DNA of 64,000 nt, taken from Streptomyces qinglanensis. Lineage in GTDB: Bacteria > Actinomycetota > Actinomycetes > Streptomycetales > Streptomycetaceae. A program made the translations under genes and the position numbers. Shown here in pieces: positions 9,561 to 18,528 of this stretch (within the stretch, counting starts at the first letter, position 1; each line of letters begins with the position of its first letter). The stretch is taken from positions 84,076-148,075 of the forward strand of contig NZ_FOGO01000020.1 of assembly GCF_900111245.1 (NCBI RefSeq), given 5' to 3'. The notes beneath the pieces were generated by a model that worked only from the letters and a program-made list of their open reading frames with translations, was not told the DNA's origin and did no database searches.

Positions 9561-10232
9561 TCAGCCCGTCGGCGTCACCAGCCGGGTCTCGTAGGCGTAC
9601 ACAGCCGCCTGGGTGCGATCCCGGAGGCCGAGCTTCTCCAGGACGCGGCCGACATGCGTCTTGATGGTCGACTCGGCGACGACCAGCTTCGCGGCGATCT
9701 CGACGTTGGACAGGCCGCGGGCGATGAGCACGAGCACCTCGGTCTCGCGCTCGGTGAGCTCACCGAGCCTGGCGACCGGCGGCAGTGCTCCGTCGGCGCC
9801 GTGGCCGGCCGGCCGGGTGAAGGTCCTGATCAGGCGCTTGGTGACGGTGGGGGCGAGCAGGGCCTCGCCGGCGGCGACGATCCGGATGCCGTCGGCGAGT
9901 TGCCGGGCAGGGGCGTCCTTGAGCAGGAAGCCGCTGGCACCGGCACGCAGCGCCCGGTAGACATATTCGTCCTGGTCGAAGGTGGTCAGTATCAGGACCC
10001 TGGCGTGCGCGTCGGCGGCGACGATGCGACGGGTGGCCGCCAGCCCGTCGAGTACCGGCATCCTGATGTCCATCAGCACGACGTCCGGCCGCCGTTCCGC
10101 CACCAGTGCGAGGGCCTGTCGCCCGTCGGCCGCCTCGCCGACGATCTCGATGTCCGACTGGGCGCCGAGCAGGACCGAGAAGCCCTCGCGGACCATGGCC
10201 TGATCGTCGACGACGAGTACCCCGATGGTCAC
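9561..10232 (-). CDS. LuxR/NarL-family response regulator
   Basis: Transcription factor of a two-component system, partner of the overlapping kinase. 223 residues: receiver domain with acidic pocket (VVDDQ), phospho-acceptor Asp in VLMDIRMPVLDG near residue 54, Thr/Lys switch residues (LTTFD, LLKDAP), then a C-terminal LuxR helix-turn-helix (ELTERETEVLVLIARGLSNVEIAAKLVVAESTIKTHVGRVLEKLG). The GTG start overlaps the kinase stop by 4 bp. Target genes are unknown; neighbouring genes are not obviously linked. Confidence 0.95.
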   Translation of the reverse strand: MTIGVLVVDDQAMVREGFSVLLGAQSDIEIVGEAADGRQALALVAERRPDVVLMDIRMPVLDGLAATRRIVAADAHARVLILTTFDQDEYVYRALRAGASGFLLKDAPARQLADGIRIVAAGEALLAPTVTKRLIRTFTRPAGHGADGALPPVARLGELTERETEVLVLIARGLSNVEIAAKLVVAESTIKTHVGRVLEKLGLRDRTQAAVYAYETRLVTPTG

Positions 10233-11584
10233 GATGCCGCCTCCGCCGGGACCGGACGCCCTGCGGGGGCGGACACGGGCAGGAAGGCGACGACTTCATA
10301 CCCGTCGTCCGGCGTGGGACCGGCCGTCATCTCTCCGCCCAGCATCGCCGCACGCTCGCGCATGCCGGGAATCCCGTGTCTGGAGCCACTCCCGATCGAC
10401 CCGGAGGCGGCGGCCGGCGACACGGTGTCCCCGGCCGACAGATTGACGATGCGCACCCCGAGGCCCCCCAGGACGTAGGAGAGTTCGACCCGGGTGTCGG
10501 CTCCCGGCGCATGCCGCAGAACGTTGCTGAGCGCCTCCTGGATGATGCGGTAGGCCGACAGTTCGACCCCCTGCGGCAGTTCCCGCCGCGCGCCGGTGAC
10601 CGCGGTCTCGACCGGCACCCCGGCGTCGCGGACGTTGGCCAGCAGGCCGTCGAGCTCCCCCAGGGTGGGCTGGGGGGCTTCCGGCGCGCCGGGGGCCCCG
10701 TAGTCCGACGCACGGATGACCCCGAGCACCCGGCGCAGCTCGGCGAGTGCCGCGACCGCGTTCTCGCGGATGGTGGCGAGGGAGGCGGCCAGCTCGGGCG
10801 GGATGCTCTCCACACGGTAGGGCGCCGCCTCCGCCTGGATGGCGACGACGGACATGTGGTGGGCGACCACGTCGTGCAGCTCCCGGGCGATGGTGGTGCG
10901 CTCCTCCAGCACGGTGCGCTTCGATCTCTCGGCGAGGGAGGCGTCATGACTGGCCGCGGCCCGGACGCGCAGGTCGTACCAGGCTCGTGCGAAGACCGCG
11001 CCGATCAGCGCGAGAGCCGCCCAGAGCGAGAACGCGGCGAGGTTGCTCCGCTCAAGGTCGTGGGCAGGCGCCGCCGATGCCGCTCCCACGACGACGGTGC
11101 ACAGCCACAGCACGGCCGCGACCGCCGGATGGCTGCGCAGGGCGACCAGCACCATCACGGTCAGATGCGAGATGAACACCGGCTCCGGAAACGGCAGCGG
11201 GTCGGTGACCAGTCGGGGGACCGTCACCACGACGATTCCCCCGAGCGACAGCCACCAGGCCGCGATCGGCCGGAACAGGGCCAGCACCAGGGGTCCGGCT
11301 GTCGCCAGACCCAGCAGTACACCGCGCAGCGTGTCCCGGTAGGCGTAGTCGTACGGGTCCCAGCACAGTGACCAGCTCAACCAGACCAGTACAGCCGCGG
11401 AAGCACCGATCGCCAGATGCGGCAGCCGGCTCACCATGCTCCGCACCCGTCCGGACAGCATGCCCGCGACGGGTCCGGAGACGGGAAGCGGGGGCAGCCT
11501 CCGCGCCGCGAGAGCTCCGGCGAACAGTTCCTGATGCAGGGCGTACAGGCCGCCCTGGAACGTCTTATGCCTCGTCTCAGTCAC
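10229..11584 (-). CDS. Two-component sensor histidine kinase (HisKA_3 type)
   Basis: Membrane sensor kinase of about 451 residues. The N-terminal half has four to six hydrophobic helices (for example HLAIGASAAVLVWLSWSLCW, LLGLATAGPLVLALF, LSLGGIVVVTV, HLTVMVLVALR). The dimerisation/phospho-acceptor motif ERTTIARELHDVVAHHMSVVAIQAEAA holds the His near residue 250, and a C-terminal HATPase region follows (IIQEALSNVLRHAPGADTRVELSY, RHGIPGMRERAAMLGGEM). Start GTG at 11584 (VTETRHKTFQGG); an internal ATG at MLSGRVRSMV is possible. No extracellular sensor domain is apparent, so the stimulus is probably sensed through the membrane segment. Confidence 0.93.
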   Translation of the reverse strand: MTETRHKTFQGGLYALHQELFAGALAARRLPPLPVSGPVAGMLSGRVRSMVSRLPHLAIGASAAVLVWLSWSLCWDPYDYAYRDTLRGVLLGLATAGPLVLALFRPIAAWWLSLGGIVVVTVPRLVTDPLPFPEPVFISHLTVMVLVALRSHPAVAAVLWLCTVVVGAASAAPAHDLERSNLAAFSLWAALALIGAVFARAWYDLRVRAAASHDASLAERSKRTVLEERTTIARELHDVVAHHMSVVAIQAEAAPYRVESIPPELAASLATIRENAVAALAELRRVLGVIRASDYGAPGAPEAPQPTLGELDGLLANVRDAGVPVETAVTGARRELPQGVELSAYRIIQEALSNVLRHAPGADTRVELSYVLGGLGVRIVNLSAGDTVSPAAASGSIGSGSRHGIPGMRERAAMLGGEMTAGPTPDDGYEVVAFLPVSAPAGRPVPAEAAS

Positions 11585-11738
11585 ACCGGGGACCGTACGG
11601 CGCGGGACCCCATCCGCACGTCCGCCCGGGTACGGATATCGCCGCCTCCGCCTCAGGTACGACACACGCACCCGCACCGGGCGGTCCTCGTCGGGGCGCG
11701 CCCGGTGCGGGAGGGGCGGGCAGGGGTCGAAAGTCCGG

Positions 11739-13073
11739 TCAGGCGCGCGGGGTCACCTTCGCCAGGCCGTTGATGATGCGGTCCATGGCGTCGCCACCGG
11801 TGGGATCGGTGAGGTTGGCGAGCATCTTGAGGGTGAAGCGCATCAGCACGGGGTGCGAGAGGCCGCGCTCGGTGGCCAGCTTCATCACCTTCGGGTTGCC
11901 GATGAGCTTCACGAAGGCGCGGCCCATCGTGTAATAACCGCCGTAGGTGTCCTTGAGGACCTTCGGGTAGCGCCGCAGAGCCAGCTCGCGCTGGGCCCGG
12001 GTCGCCCGCGCGTGGGCCTGGACGATGGTCTCGGCGGCGATCGCGCCGGACTCCATGGCGTAGGCGATGCCCTCCCCGTTGAACGGGTTCACCAGCCCGC
12101 CGGCGTCCCCGACCAGCAGCAGGCCGCGGGTGTAGTGCGGCTGGCGGTTGAAGGCCATGGGAAGCGCGGCGCCGCGGATCGGGCCCGTCATGTTCTCCGG
12201 GGTGTAGCCCCACTCCTCGGGCATCGAGGCGCACCACGCCTTGAGGACCTCGCGCCAGTCCAGCTCCTTGAACGCGGCGGAGGTGTTCAGCACCCCGAGC
12301 CCGACGTTGGAGGTGCCGTCGCCCATGCCGAAGATCCAGCCGTAGCCGGGCAGCAGCCGGTCCTCGGCGCCCCGCCGGTCCCACAGCTCCAGCCAGGACT
12401 CCAGATAGTCGTCGTCGTGCCGGGGCGAGGTGAAGTAGGTCCGCACGGCGACCCCCATGGGCCGGTCCTCGCGGCGGTGCAGCCCCATCTTCAGCGACAG
12501 CCGGGTGGAGTTGCCGTCCGCCGCCACCACGATCGGCGCGTGGAAGGTGACGGGCGTCTTCTCCTCGCCCAGCTTCGCGTGCACACCGGTGAGGTGCCCG
12601 GTGCGCTCGTCCACGATGGGCTCGGTGACGTTGCAGCGCTCGTGCAGGCGTGCGCCCGCCTTCTCCGCCTGGCGCGCGAGCTGCTCGTCGAAGTCGTCCC
12701 GCCTGCGGACCAGCCCGTAGTCCGGGTAGCTGGCCAGCTCGGGCCAGGGAAGCTGCAACCGGTGGCCGCCGCCGATGATGCGGAGCCCCTTGTTGCGCAG
12801 CCAGCCCGCCTCCTCGGAGATGTCGATGCCCATCGCCACGAGCTGCTTGGTGGCACGCGGGGTGAGCCCGTCGCCGCACACCTTCTCGCGGGGGAACGCC
12901 GTCTTCTCCAGCAGCAGCACGTCCAGTCCGCTGCGGGCGAGGTGGTAGGCGGTCGTGGCGCCCGCGGGCCCGGCGCCGACGACGATCACATCGGCGGACC
13001 GCTCGGAGGCGGCCGCCTCCGGCCGGGACCGCGCCTTGGACTCGGAGTGCGCCTGGGGTTGGGGGTCGGCCAC
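11739..13073 (-). CDS. FAD-dependent geranylgeranyl-reductase family protein, likely menaquinone side-chain reductase (MenJ-like)
   Basis: Flavoprotein of 444 residues with an N-terminal Rossmann fold (DVIVVGAGPAGATTAYHLARSGLDVLLLEK, residues about 28-58), the family motif FPREKVCGDGLTPRA, and the second FAD motif GLLLVGDAGGLVNPFNGEGIAYAMESG near residue 310. This family saturates isoprenoid chains. Lying next to menG and mqnC in a menaquinone-dependent actinomycete, it most likely partly hydrogenates the menaquinone side chain (Streptomyces make MK-9 with extra hydrogens; MenJ is the mycobacterial enzyme). Reduction of other isoprenoids cannot be excluded. Transcribed alone; TCS genes lie downstream on the same strand. 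Confidence 0.85.
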   Translation of the reverse strand: MADPQPQAHSESKARSRPEAAASERSADVIVVGAGPAGATTAYHLARSGLDVLLLEKTAFPREKVCGDGLTPRATKQLVAMGIDISEEAGWLRNKGLRIIGGGHRLQLPWPELASYPDYGLVRRRDDFDEQLARQAEKAGARLHERCNVTEPIVDERTGHLTGVHAKLGEEKTPVTFHAPIVVAADGNSTRLSLKMGLHRREDRPMGVAVRTYFTSPRHDDDYLESWLELWDRRGAEDRLLPGYGWIFGMGDGTSNVGLGVLNTSAAFKELDWREVLKAWCASMPEEWGYTPENMTGPIRGAALPMAFNRQPHYTRGLLLVGDAGGLVNPFNGEGIAYAMESGAIAAETIVQAHARATRAQRELALRRYPKVLKDTYGGYYTMGRAFVKLIGNPKVMKLATERGLSHPVLMRFTLKMLANLTDPTGGDAMDRIINGLAKVTPRA

Positions 13074-13123
13074 GAGGACTCCCGCATGCTGGCTGGTTGA
13101 CTGACAGCGCCAGTCTATGCGGC

Positions 13124-13157
13124 GCGGGCGGGACCACCTCGGCGCGGTCCCGCCCGC
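13124..13157 (-). terminator. Hairpin terminator after the zinc-ribbon membrane protein gene
   Basis: Perfect 12-bp GC stem (13124-13135 with 13146-13157) with a 10-nt loop, beginning 3 bp past the stop of the minus-strand gene at 13161. Confidence 0.75.
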
Positions 13158-13160
13158 ACC

Positions 13161-15968
13161 TCAGGCGCCGTTCTCGTCCCAGGTGCGCAGCGCGGTGCTG
13201 AAGACCTGCTCGCGGCCCGGGTCCCAGGTGTCGTAGCCGCTCTCGGCGTAGATGCTGTACTCGGTGCCGTCCTCGGCCACGTACGCCTGGTCGACGGCGT
13301 GGACGGTGCGGCCCGTGTCGTCGGAGGTGTAGACGAACTCCCAGCGGGCGCCGGGCCGTCCCCGGAAGGTGTTCGCGGTCAGCTCCAGCCGCCGGTAGCC
13401 GTCGCGCTTGGCGGCGCCCTTCTCCAGGGTGCGGAAGTTCTCGTACGAGGTCTGGCCCGTGTTGCGGATGACGCCGATGCGCAGGTAGTCCTCGCTGCCC
13501 GGTGCCTCGTAGTCGACCTGGGTGCCCTTCACCGCACGCTGCCAGCCCTCCCGCACCCCGACGGAGAACCCCTCCGGATCGTCGGCCCTGGTGAACCCCT
13601 CGGGCAGCGAGGTGCTCTGCGGGGAACCGGGGGTTCCGCCCTCCCCGCCCTCTCCGCCTTCCTCGGCATCGGCGCCGGACGCGCTTGCCGAGGGGGTGGG
13701 TTCGGGCGCCGGGCTGCCGGCGTCGTCGGGCCGCGGCGAGGTGGACGGGGAAACCTTCTCCCCGGCTGCCGACTTCTCGGCAGCCGCCGTGCCGTCGCCG
13801 TCCTTCCCGTCGCCGCCCGCCAGATGGAGGATGCCGCCGGTCGCGGCGCCCACGACGAGGAACGCCGCCAGGACCAGGCCCGCCCAGGTGAGACCGCGGC
13901 GGCGCTGCGGCGGCGGGACCGGACCGCCGCCGCCCGGGACGGGGCCGGCGAGGGTGTCGCCCGCGGGGTACCCGCCGCCCGGCGCGCCCTGCTGCGGGGC
14001 GGCGTACGGAGGCGGCACCGGCGCTCCGGCCGGGGCGCCGTACGGAGCGGAGTATGGAGCGGGGTATGGAGCGGGGTAGGCGCCCGGACCGGAGCCGTCC
14101 GCCCGCGGCGGGCCGCCCCGGCCGCCCGCGCGGCCGAAGCGGGCGTGCAGGAACGGGACCAGCAGCGCGCCGCCGTAGGACCACAGCAGGGCGAACAGCA
14201 GCAGTTCGGCGATGCCTGCGCCGACCTCGGCGCTGGAGGCGACGGACTCCCCGGTGCCGAAGTCGCTGCCGAGGCCGCCGGAGTCGCTGCCGTAGCCGTC
14301 GCCGAGGCCGCCGCCACCGAGGCCGCCGTCGCCGAGACCACCGCCGCCCGCGGTGCCGGACGCCTGGTGGAAGCGGGCCTCGAAGCCCATCCCGGCCACC
14401 GCGACGACCAGCAGCAGGCCCAGCACGAAAAACCCGGCGGACAGGAGTTGTTCGCGGCGTTCGGCGCTGCGCCGGGCGACCAGGGTGCCCAGCAGCAGCG
14501 CGCAGGCCAGCCCGCCGGCCAGGGCGCCCACCACGGCCCAGCCGTCGGCGAGGTCGCTCAGCTCGCCGTATCCGAGCGACTCCCGGCCGGTGTTCCAGCG
14601 GTCGAAGTCCCACCGCACGTCGAGCGGCGCGCCCCAGGCCAGCGCGAGGCCGAGCGCACCGACGTTGGGCAGCATGGCCAGCAGCCCCCACACGTCGTCC
14701 GCGGTGATCTCGTCCGCGGAGACGAGCAGGACGACGAGCATGACGAGGGAGGCCAGCGCGAGCACACACACCAGCGCGAGCCCCGCCGTGCGCAACGCGC
14801 CCACCGCGGCGCGCACTCCGGGGCTCGCGGCCGCCACGGCACCGGATCCGCCGCGGGTCAGCACGAGCGCCGCCACCACGGTGGAGAGCAGGAACGCCCA
14901 CAACAGGGTGAGCCCCGGCGCGGAGTCCAGTTCGAGACCCTCGTACGACGGCGCCGCGTACAGCCCCAGGAGCAGCCCGCCGAGTCCGCACAGCACGCCG
15001 ATCCGCAGCGCCGCCTCCAGCCCGGCCGACGGCCCGGCCGCAGCGGTCCGGCGGCTCGCGACGCGGGCCGCGACGGCGAGCGCTCCGATCCACAGCACGG
15101 TGGCCAGCAGCGGCAGTCCGGTGACCTCGGCCTTGCCGACCACACGTTCGCCCCCGACGTCGGCGCTGCCGTCGGAAGAGACCCCGAACCCGCCGCCGAT
15201 GCCCCGCAGCAGTGCGGCCAGCGCGACCCGCATCCGGGTGCCCCAGCCGATGTCGAGGTCGTCGAGATCGTCGTCGGACCAGAGACCGAGCGCGCAGGCG
15301 GCCGCCAGGAGCAGGCCCAGCGGCCAGGCGGCGACCCGCAGGGCCGCGGCCCAGTCGCCCTTCACGGTCCGCGCCAGGAACAGCCCGAGCGGCGTAGGCC
15401 CGGCGGGAGCGCCCGGCGGGGTCGGCGGCTGCGGGGGCTGTGGGAGCTGCGGCGCCCAGGCCGCCGCGCCGGGCGGCGTGCCGGGCGGCGCCGTCGGCAG
15501 CGCGGCCTGTGGGGCGGTCGGCGGTGTGCCGGGGGGCGCGGGCTGGGCCGGCAGGGAGGTCCGGGTCGGAACGTAGGCCGACGGGTCGGGTGGGGTGGGC
15601 GGAGCGCCGGACGCAGCCAGAGCTGCGGGAGCCGGCGGAGCGCCCGGCGCAGGCGGAGCCGCAGGGGCCGGCGGAGCGCCGGAGGCAGACGGGGCCGCGG
15701 CTGCCGACGCCGCGCCGGGGGCAGACGGCACGTCAGCAGTCGTCGCATCAGCAGATGGCACGTCAGCAGTCGTCGCGCCGCCGGGTGTTCCCTGCCCTCC
15801 GGAACCCGGTGCGGCCTCGGGCGGGCCCGCCTCCCGCGGAACCGTCGGGGCCTCGGGCGGGGTGGCGGGTGCCGTGGGGGCGCCGCACGACATGCAGAAG
15901 CGGGCCTCGGCGGGAGAGGCCGTGCCGCACTGCGGACAGCGCTGCGGGGACGGCGGAGGGGACGGCAT
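13161..15968 (-). CDS. Large zinc-ribbon multi-pass membrane protein with extracellular C-terminal domain
   Basis: About 935 residues from ATG 15968. An N-terminal zinc ribbon (CPQCGTASPAEARFCMSCGAP, residues about 10-30) is followed by about 200 residues of Pro/Ala/Gly/Thr linker, a membrane block of some eight or nine hydrophobic helices, a second Tyr/Pro/Ala linker (repeated PYPAPYSAPYG units), one more helix (GLTWAGLVLAAFLVVGAATGGILHL), a Ser/Pro/Glu stalk and a folded C-terminal domain (GFTRADDPEGFSVGVREGWQR ... YIYAESGYDTWDPGREQVF) of the type seen outside actinobacterial Ser/Thr kinases. Predicted topology puts the zinc ribbon in the cytosol and the last domain outside. Function unknown. 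An alternative start 28 codons upstream lacks support. Confidence 0.8.
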   Translation of the reverse strand: MPSPPPSPQRCPQCGTASPAEARFCMSCGAPTAPATPPEAPTVPREAGPPEAAPGSGGQGTPGGATTADVPSADATTADVPSAPGAASAAAAPSASGAPPAPAAPPAPGAPPAPAALAASGAPPTPPDPSAYVPTRTSLPAQPAPPGTPPTAPQAALPTAPPGTPPGAAAWAPQLPQPPQPPTPPGAPAGPTPLGLFLARTVKGDWAAALRVAAWPLGLLLAAACALGLWSDDDLDDLDIGWGTRMRVALAALLRGIGGGFGVSSDGSADVGGERVVGKAEVTGLPLLATVLWIGALAVAARVASRRTAAAGPSAGLEAALRIGVLCGLGGLLLGLYAAPSYEGLELDSAPGLTLLWAFLLSTVVAALVLTRGGSGAVAAASPGVRAAVGALRTAGLALVCVLALASLVMLVVLLVSADEITADDVWGLLAMLPNVGALGLALAWGAPLDVRWDFDRWNTGRESLGYGELSDLADGWAVVGALAGGLACALLLGTLVARRSAERREQLLSAGFFVLGLLLVVAVAGMGFEARFHQASGTAGGGGLGDGGLGGGGLGDGYGSDSGGLGSDFGTGESVASSAEVGAGIAELLLFALLWSYGGALLVPFLHARFGRAGGRGGPPRADGSGPGAYPAPYPAPYSAPYGAPAGAPVPPPYAAPQQGAPGGGYPAGDTLAGPVPGGGGPVPPPQRRRGLTWAGLVLAAFLVVGAATGGILHLAGGDGKDGDGTAAAEKSAAGEKVSPSTSPRPDDAGSPAPEPTPSASASGADAEEGGEGGEGGTPGSPQSTSLPEGFTRADDPEGFSVGVREGWQRAVKGTQVDYEAPGSEDYLRIGVIRNTGQTSYENFRTLEKGAAKRDGYRRLELTANTFRGRPGARWEFVYTSDDTGRTVHAVDQAYVAEDGTEYSIYAESGYDTWDPGREQVFSTALRTWDENGA

Positions 15969-16187
15969 TGGCGCGCTCCGGTGGGTTCGGCGGGACGAAA
16001 CGGCACCCGTGGGCACCGCGCGTGCGCGGACGGATACGGGGGGCGTCTCCATCGTTCCGCCGAACTCCAGTCGACGGAAGCAGATTTATCCAAGCGCAAC
16101 CCGGGACCGGCTGCGGGGAGCGCGGCAGCCGCCGAGCGCGCCGCACGCTTCCCGCCGCGCGCCTTCGCCTGTGCGCCGCGCGCCGTG
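15969..16187. other. Intergenic region upstream of the zinc-ribbon gene
   Basis: 219 bp between two minus-strand genes; must contain the promoter of the zinc-ribbon gene and the 3' end of menG. Nothing further recognisable. Confidence 0.4.
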
Positions 16188-16886
16188 TCAGGTGGCGGGG
16201 CGGAATCCGCGGTGCAGCGCGACGATGCCGCCGCTCAGGTTGCGCCAGGCCACCCGGCCCCAGCCCGCGTCCTGCAGCCGCGCCGCGAGCGCGGGCTGGT
16301 CGGGCCACGCGCGGATCGACTCCGCGAGATAGACGTACGCGTCCGGGCTGCTGCTGACGCGCCGCGCGAGGGGCGGCAGCGCACGCATCAGGTACTCGGT
16401 GTAGACGGTGCGGAACGGCGCCCAGGTGGGGTGGCTGAACTCGCAGATCAGCACCCGGCCGCCGGGCTTGGTGACCCGCAGCAGCTCGGCGAGGGCCGTG
16501 TCCACCGCGCTGACGTTGCGCAGCCCGAAGGAGATCGTCACGGCGTCGAACACGGCGTCGGCGAACGGGAGGCGGGTCGCGTCCCCCGCGGTGAACGGCA
16601 TCCAGGGGTGGCGCCGCTTCCCCTCGCGCAGCATGCCCAGCGAGAAGTCGCACGGCACGGTGAACGCGCCGGCCTCCACGAACGGCAGCGACGAGGTGCC
16701 GGTGCCGGCCGCCAGGTCCAGCACCCGCTCACCCGGGCGGGCGTCCACGGCGTCGGCGACCGCCCGCCGCCACAGCCGGGTCTGGCCGAGCGAGAGCACG
16801 TCGTTGGTGAGGTCGTACCTGGCCGCCACGTCGTCGAACATGGCCGCGACCTCGTGCGGCTTCTTCTCCAGGGATGCCCGCGTCAC
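16188..16886 (-). CDS. menG: Demethylmenaquinone methyltransferase
   Basis: SAM-dependent C-methyltransferase of the UbiE/MenG family that performs the last ring-methylation step of menaquinone synthesis. About 232 residues from a GTG (VTRASLEKKPHEVAAMFDDVAARYDLTNDVLSLGQTRLWRR). UbiE signatures are the N-terminal YDLTNDVLSLG, SAM motif I VLDLAAGTGTSSLPF, SFGLRNVSAVDTAL and CEFSHPTW with YVYLAESIRAWPDQ. Same strand as mqnC, 59 bp downstream of it, so likely co-transcribed. Confidence 0.93.
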   Translation of the reverse strand: MTRASLEKKPHEVAAMFDDVAARYDLTNDVLSLGQTRLWRRAVADAVDARPGERVLDLAAGTGTSSLPFVEAGAFTVPCDFSLGMLREGKRRHPWMPFTAGDATRLPFADAVFDAVTISFGLRNVSAVDTALAELLRVTKPGGRVLICEFSHPTWAPFRTVYTEYLMRALPPLARRVSSSPDAYVYLAESIRAWPDQPALAARLQDAGWGRVAWRNLSGGIVALHRGFRPAT

Positions 16887-16945
16887 TTCTCGTCCGTCCG
16901 CTCGTCCACTCGTTCGCCGCCCGTCGGCATGCCCGGCCCGCTGGG

Positions 16946-18151
16946 TCAGTTCGCGTCGATGAGCGCGAGCTCGGGGTGGGCCGTACCCCCGTCGATGGCC
17001 GTGGAGGACAGGTGCGAGACGGCCCGGTCGTCCACCGGGTCGTTCGCCGGGTCGTCGTGCACCACCAGGTGCTCGTAGGTGGTGGCGCGCTGCGCCGGGA
17101 CCCGGCCCGCCTTGCGGATCAGGTCGATCAGTTCCATCCGGTTGGAGCGGTGCTTGGCGCCCGCCGAGGAGACGACGTTCTCCTCCAGCATCACCGAGCC
17201 GAGGTCGTCGGCGCCGTAGTGCAGCGAGAGCTGCCCGATGTCCTTGCCGGTGGTCAGCCAGGAGCCCTGGATGTGGGCGACGTTGTCCAGGAAGATCCGC
17301 GCGATGGCGATCATCCGCAGGTACTCGAAGACGGTCGCCTGCGTCTGCCCCTTCAGATGGTTGTTCTCCGGCTGGTAGGTGTACGGGATGAAGGCCCGGA
17401 AGCCGCCGCTGCGGTCCTGCACGTCGCGGATCATCCGCAGGTGCTCGATCCGCTCGGCGTTGGTCTCGCCGGTGCCCATCAGCATGGTGGAGGTGGACTC
17501 GACACCGAGGTCGTGGGCGATCTCCATGATCTCCAGCCAGCGCTCGCCCGACTCCTTGAGCGGGGCGATGGCCTTCCGGGGCCGCGCGGGCAGCAGTTCG
17601 GCACCGGCGCCCGCGAAGGAGTCGAGGCCCGCAGCGTGGATGCGCTCGATCGCCTCCCTCGGCGTCACACCGGAGATCCGCGCCATGTGCTCGACCTCGC
17701 TGGCCCCGAGCGAGTGGATGACCAGCTCCGGGAACGCCTTCTTGATCGCGGCGAAGTGCTCCTCGTAGTACTCCACGCCGAAGTCCGGGTGGTGGCCGCC
17801 CTGGAACATGATCTGGGTGCCGCCCAGCTCCACCGTCTCCGCGCAGCGGCGCAGGATGTCGTCCAGGTCGCGGATCCACACCTTGTCGCTCTTGGGCGAG
17901 GCGTAGAAGGCGCAGAACTTGCAGGCCGTCACGCACGAGTTGGTGTAGTTGATGTTCCGCTCGATGATGTACGTCGCGATGTGCTCGCTCCCGGCGTACC
18001 GGCGGCGGCGCGCCGTGTCGGCGGCGGCGCCCAGCGCGTGCAGGGGCGCGTAGCGGTAGAGGTCGAGTGCCTCCTCGGGGGTGACGCGCCCGCCGGTGGC
18101 GGCGCGGTCGAGGGCGGAGAGCAGGTCGGCTTCCGACACGTGCGCTGTCAC
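16946..18151 (-). CDS. mqnC: Cyclic dehypoxanthine futalosine synthase (radical SAM)
   Basis: Radical SAM cyclase of the futalosine menaquinone pathway, converting dehypoxanthine futalosine to its cyclic form. 401 residues; the intact [4Fe-4S] motif CVTACKFCAF (CX3CX2C) lies near residue 70, preceded by IIERNINYTNS, with EHFAAIKKAFPELVIHSLGASEVEHMARISG, GAGAELLPARPRK and STMLMGTGET further on, all typical of MqnC. GTG start at 18151 with a good SD (GGAGGG, 8-nt spacing). mqnA follows upstream on the same strand. It provides a direct contrast to the MqnE-like gene near 43 kb, which has lost this motif. Confidence 0.95.
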   Translation of the reverse strand: MTAHVSEADLLSALDRAATGGRVTPEEALDLYRYAPLHALGAAADTARRRRYAGSEHIATYIIERNINYTNSCVTACKFCAFYASPKSDKVWIRDLDDILRRCAETVELGGTQIMFQGGHHPDFGVEYYEEHFAAIKKAFPELVIHSLGASEVEHMARISGVTPREAIERIHAAGLDSFAGAGAELLPARPRKAIAPLKESGERWLEIMEIAHDLGVESTSTMLMGTGETNAERIEHLRMIRDVQDRSGGFRAFIPYTYQPENNHLKGQTQATVFEYLRMIAIARIFLDNVAHIQGSWLTTGKDIGQLSLHYGADDLGSVMLEENVVSSAGAKHRSNRMELIDLIRKAGRVPAQRATTYEHLVVHDDPANDPVDDRAVSHLSSTAIDGGTAHPELALIDAN

Positions 18152-18528
18152 CGTGGCGTCCCTCCAAAGGTCGCGCAATCGACACATCTCGCCGCTTACC
18201 ACAGCACAGCGGCGCCGGACCAGCCTACGCCAGGGGTGCTCAGCCGATTTTCCGGAGTGTCCCCGTCGCGTATCGGCTGCTCTCCTCGTGCGACGCGCAG
18301 CGCAGCCGGTCGTCCCCGCGCGCACAGCTCCGCGCTGGGCGCTGCGCCCCGGGCGTCGGCCACCCCGGGCGCCCGGCGGAACCCTCTTCCGGGAAGGCGA
18401 GGAAGCCCCGCCAGGTGCCGACGCAGTCCTCCGGCGCCCCGGAGCCGTCGCTGTCGGAACCGCTTCCGGACCCTCCCTCGCCGCGCGGCTGCTGCCGCAG
18501 CAGCAGCCCGCGGGTGGCCGGGCAGGGC
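18152..18528. other. 377-bp spacer between mqnA and mqnC, possible gene relic
   Basis: No confident gene. A minus-strand open frame over 18240-18581 runs through Ser/Gly/Asp-rich sequence into APEDCVGTWRGFLAF, a pattern like the CVGTWRG turn in extracellular regions of some actinobacterial Ser/Thr kinases, but overlaps the end of mqnA and has no start context. It may be the remnant of a lost gene. The right-hand part (about 18152-18240) must hold the mqnC promoter. Confidence 0.35.
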
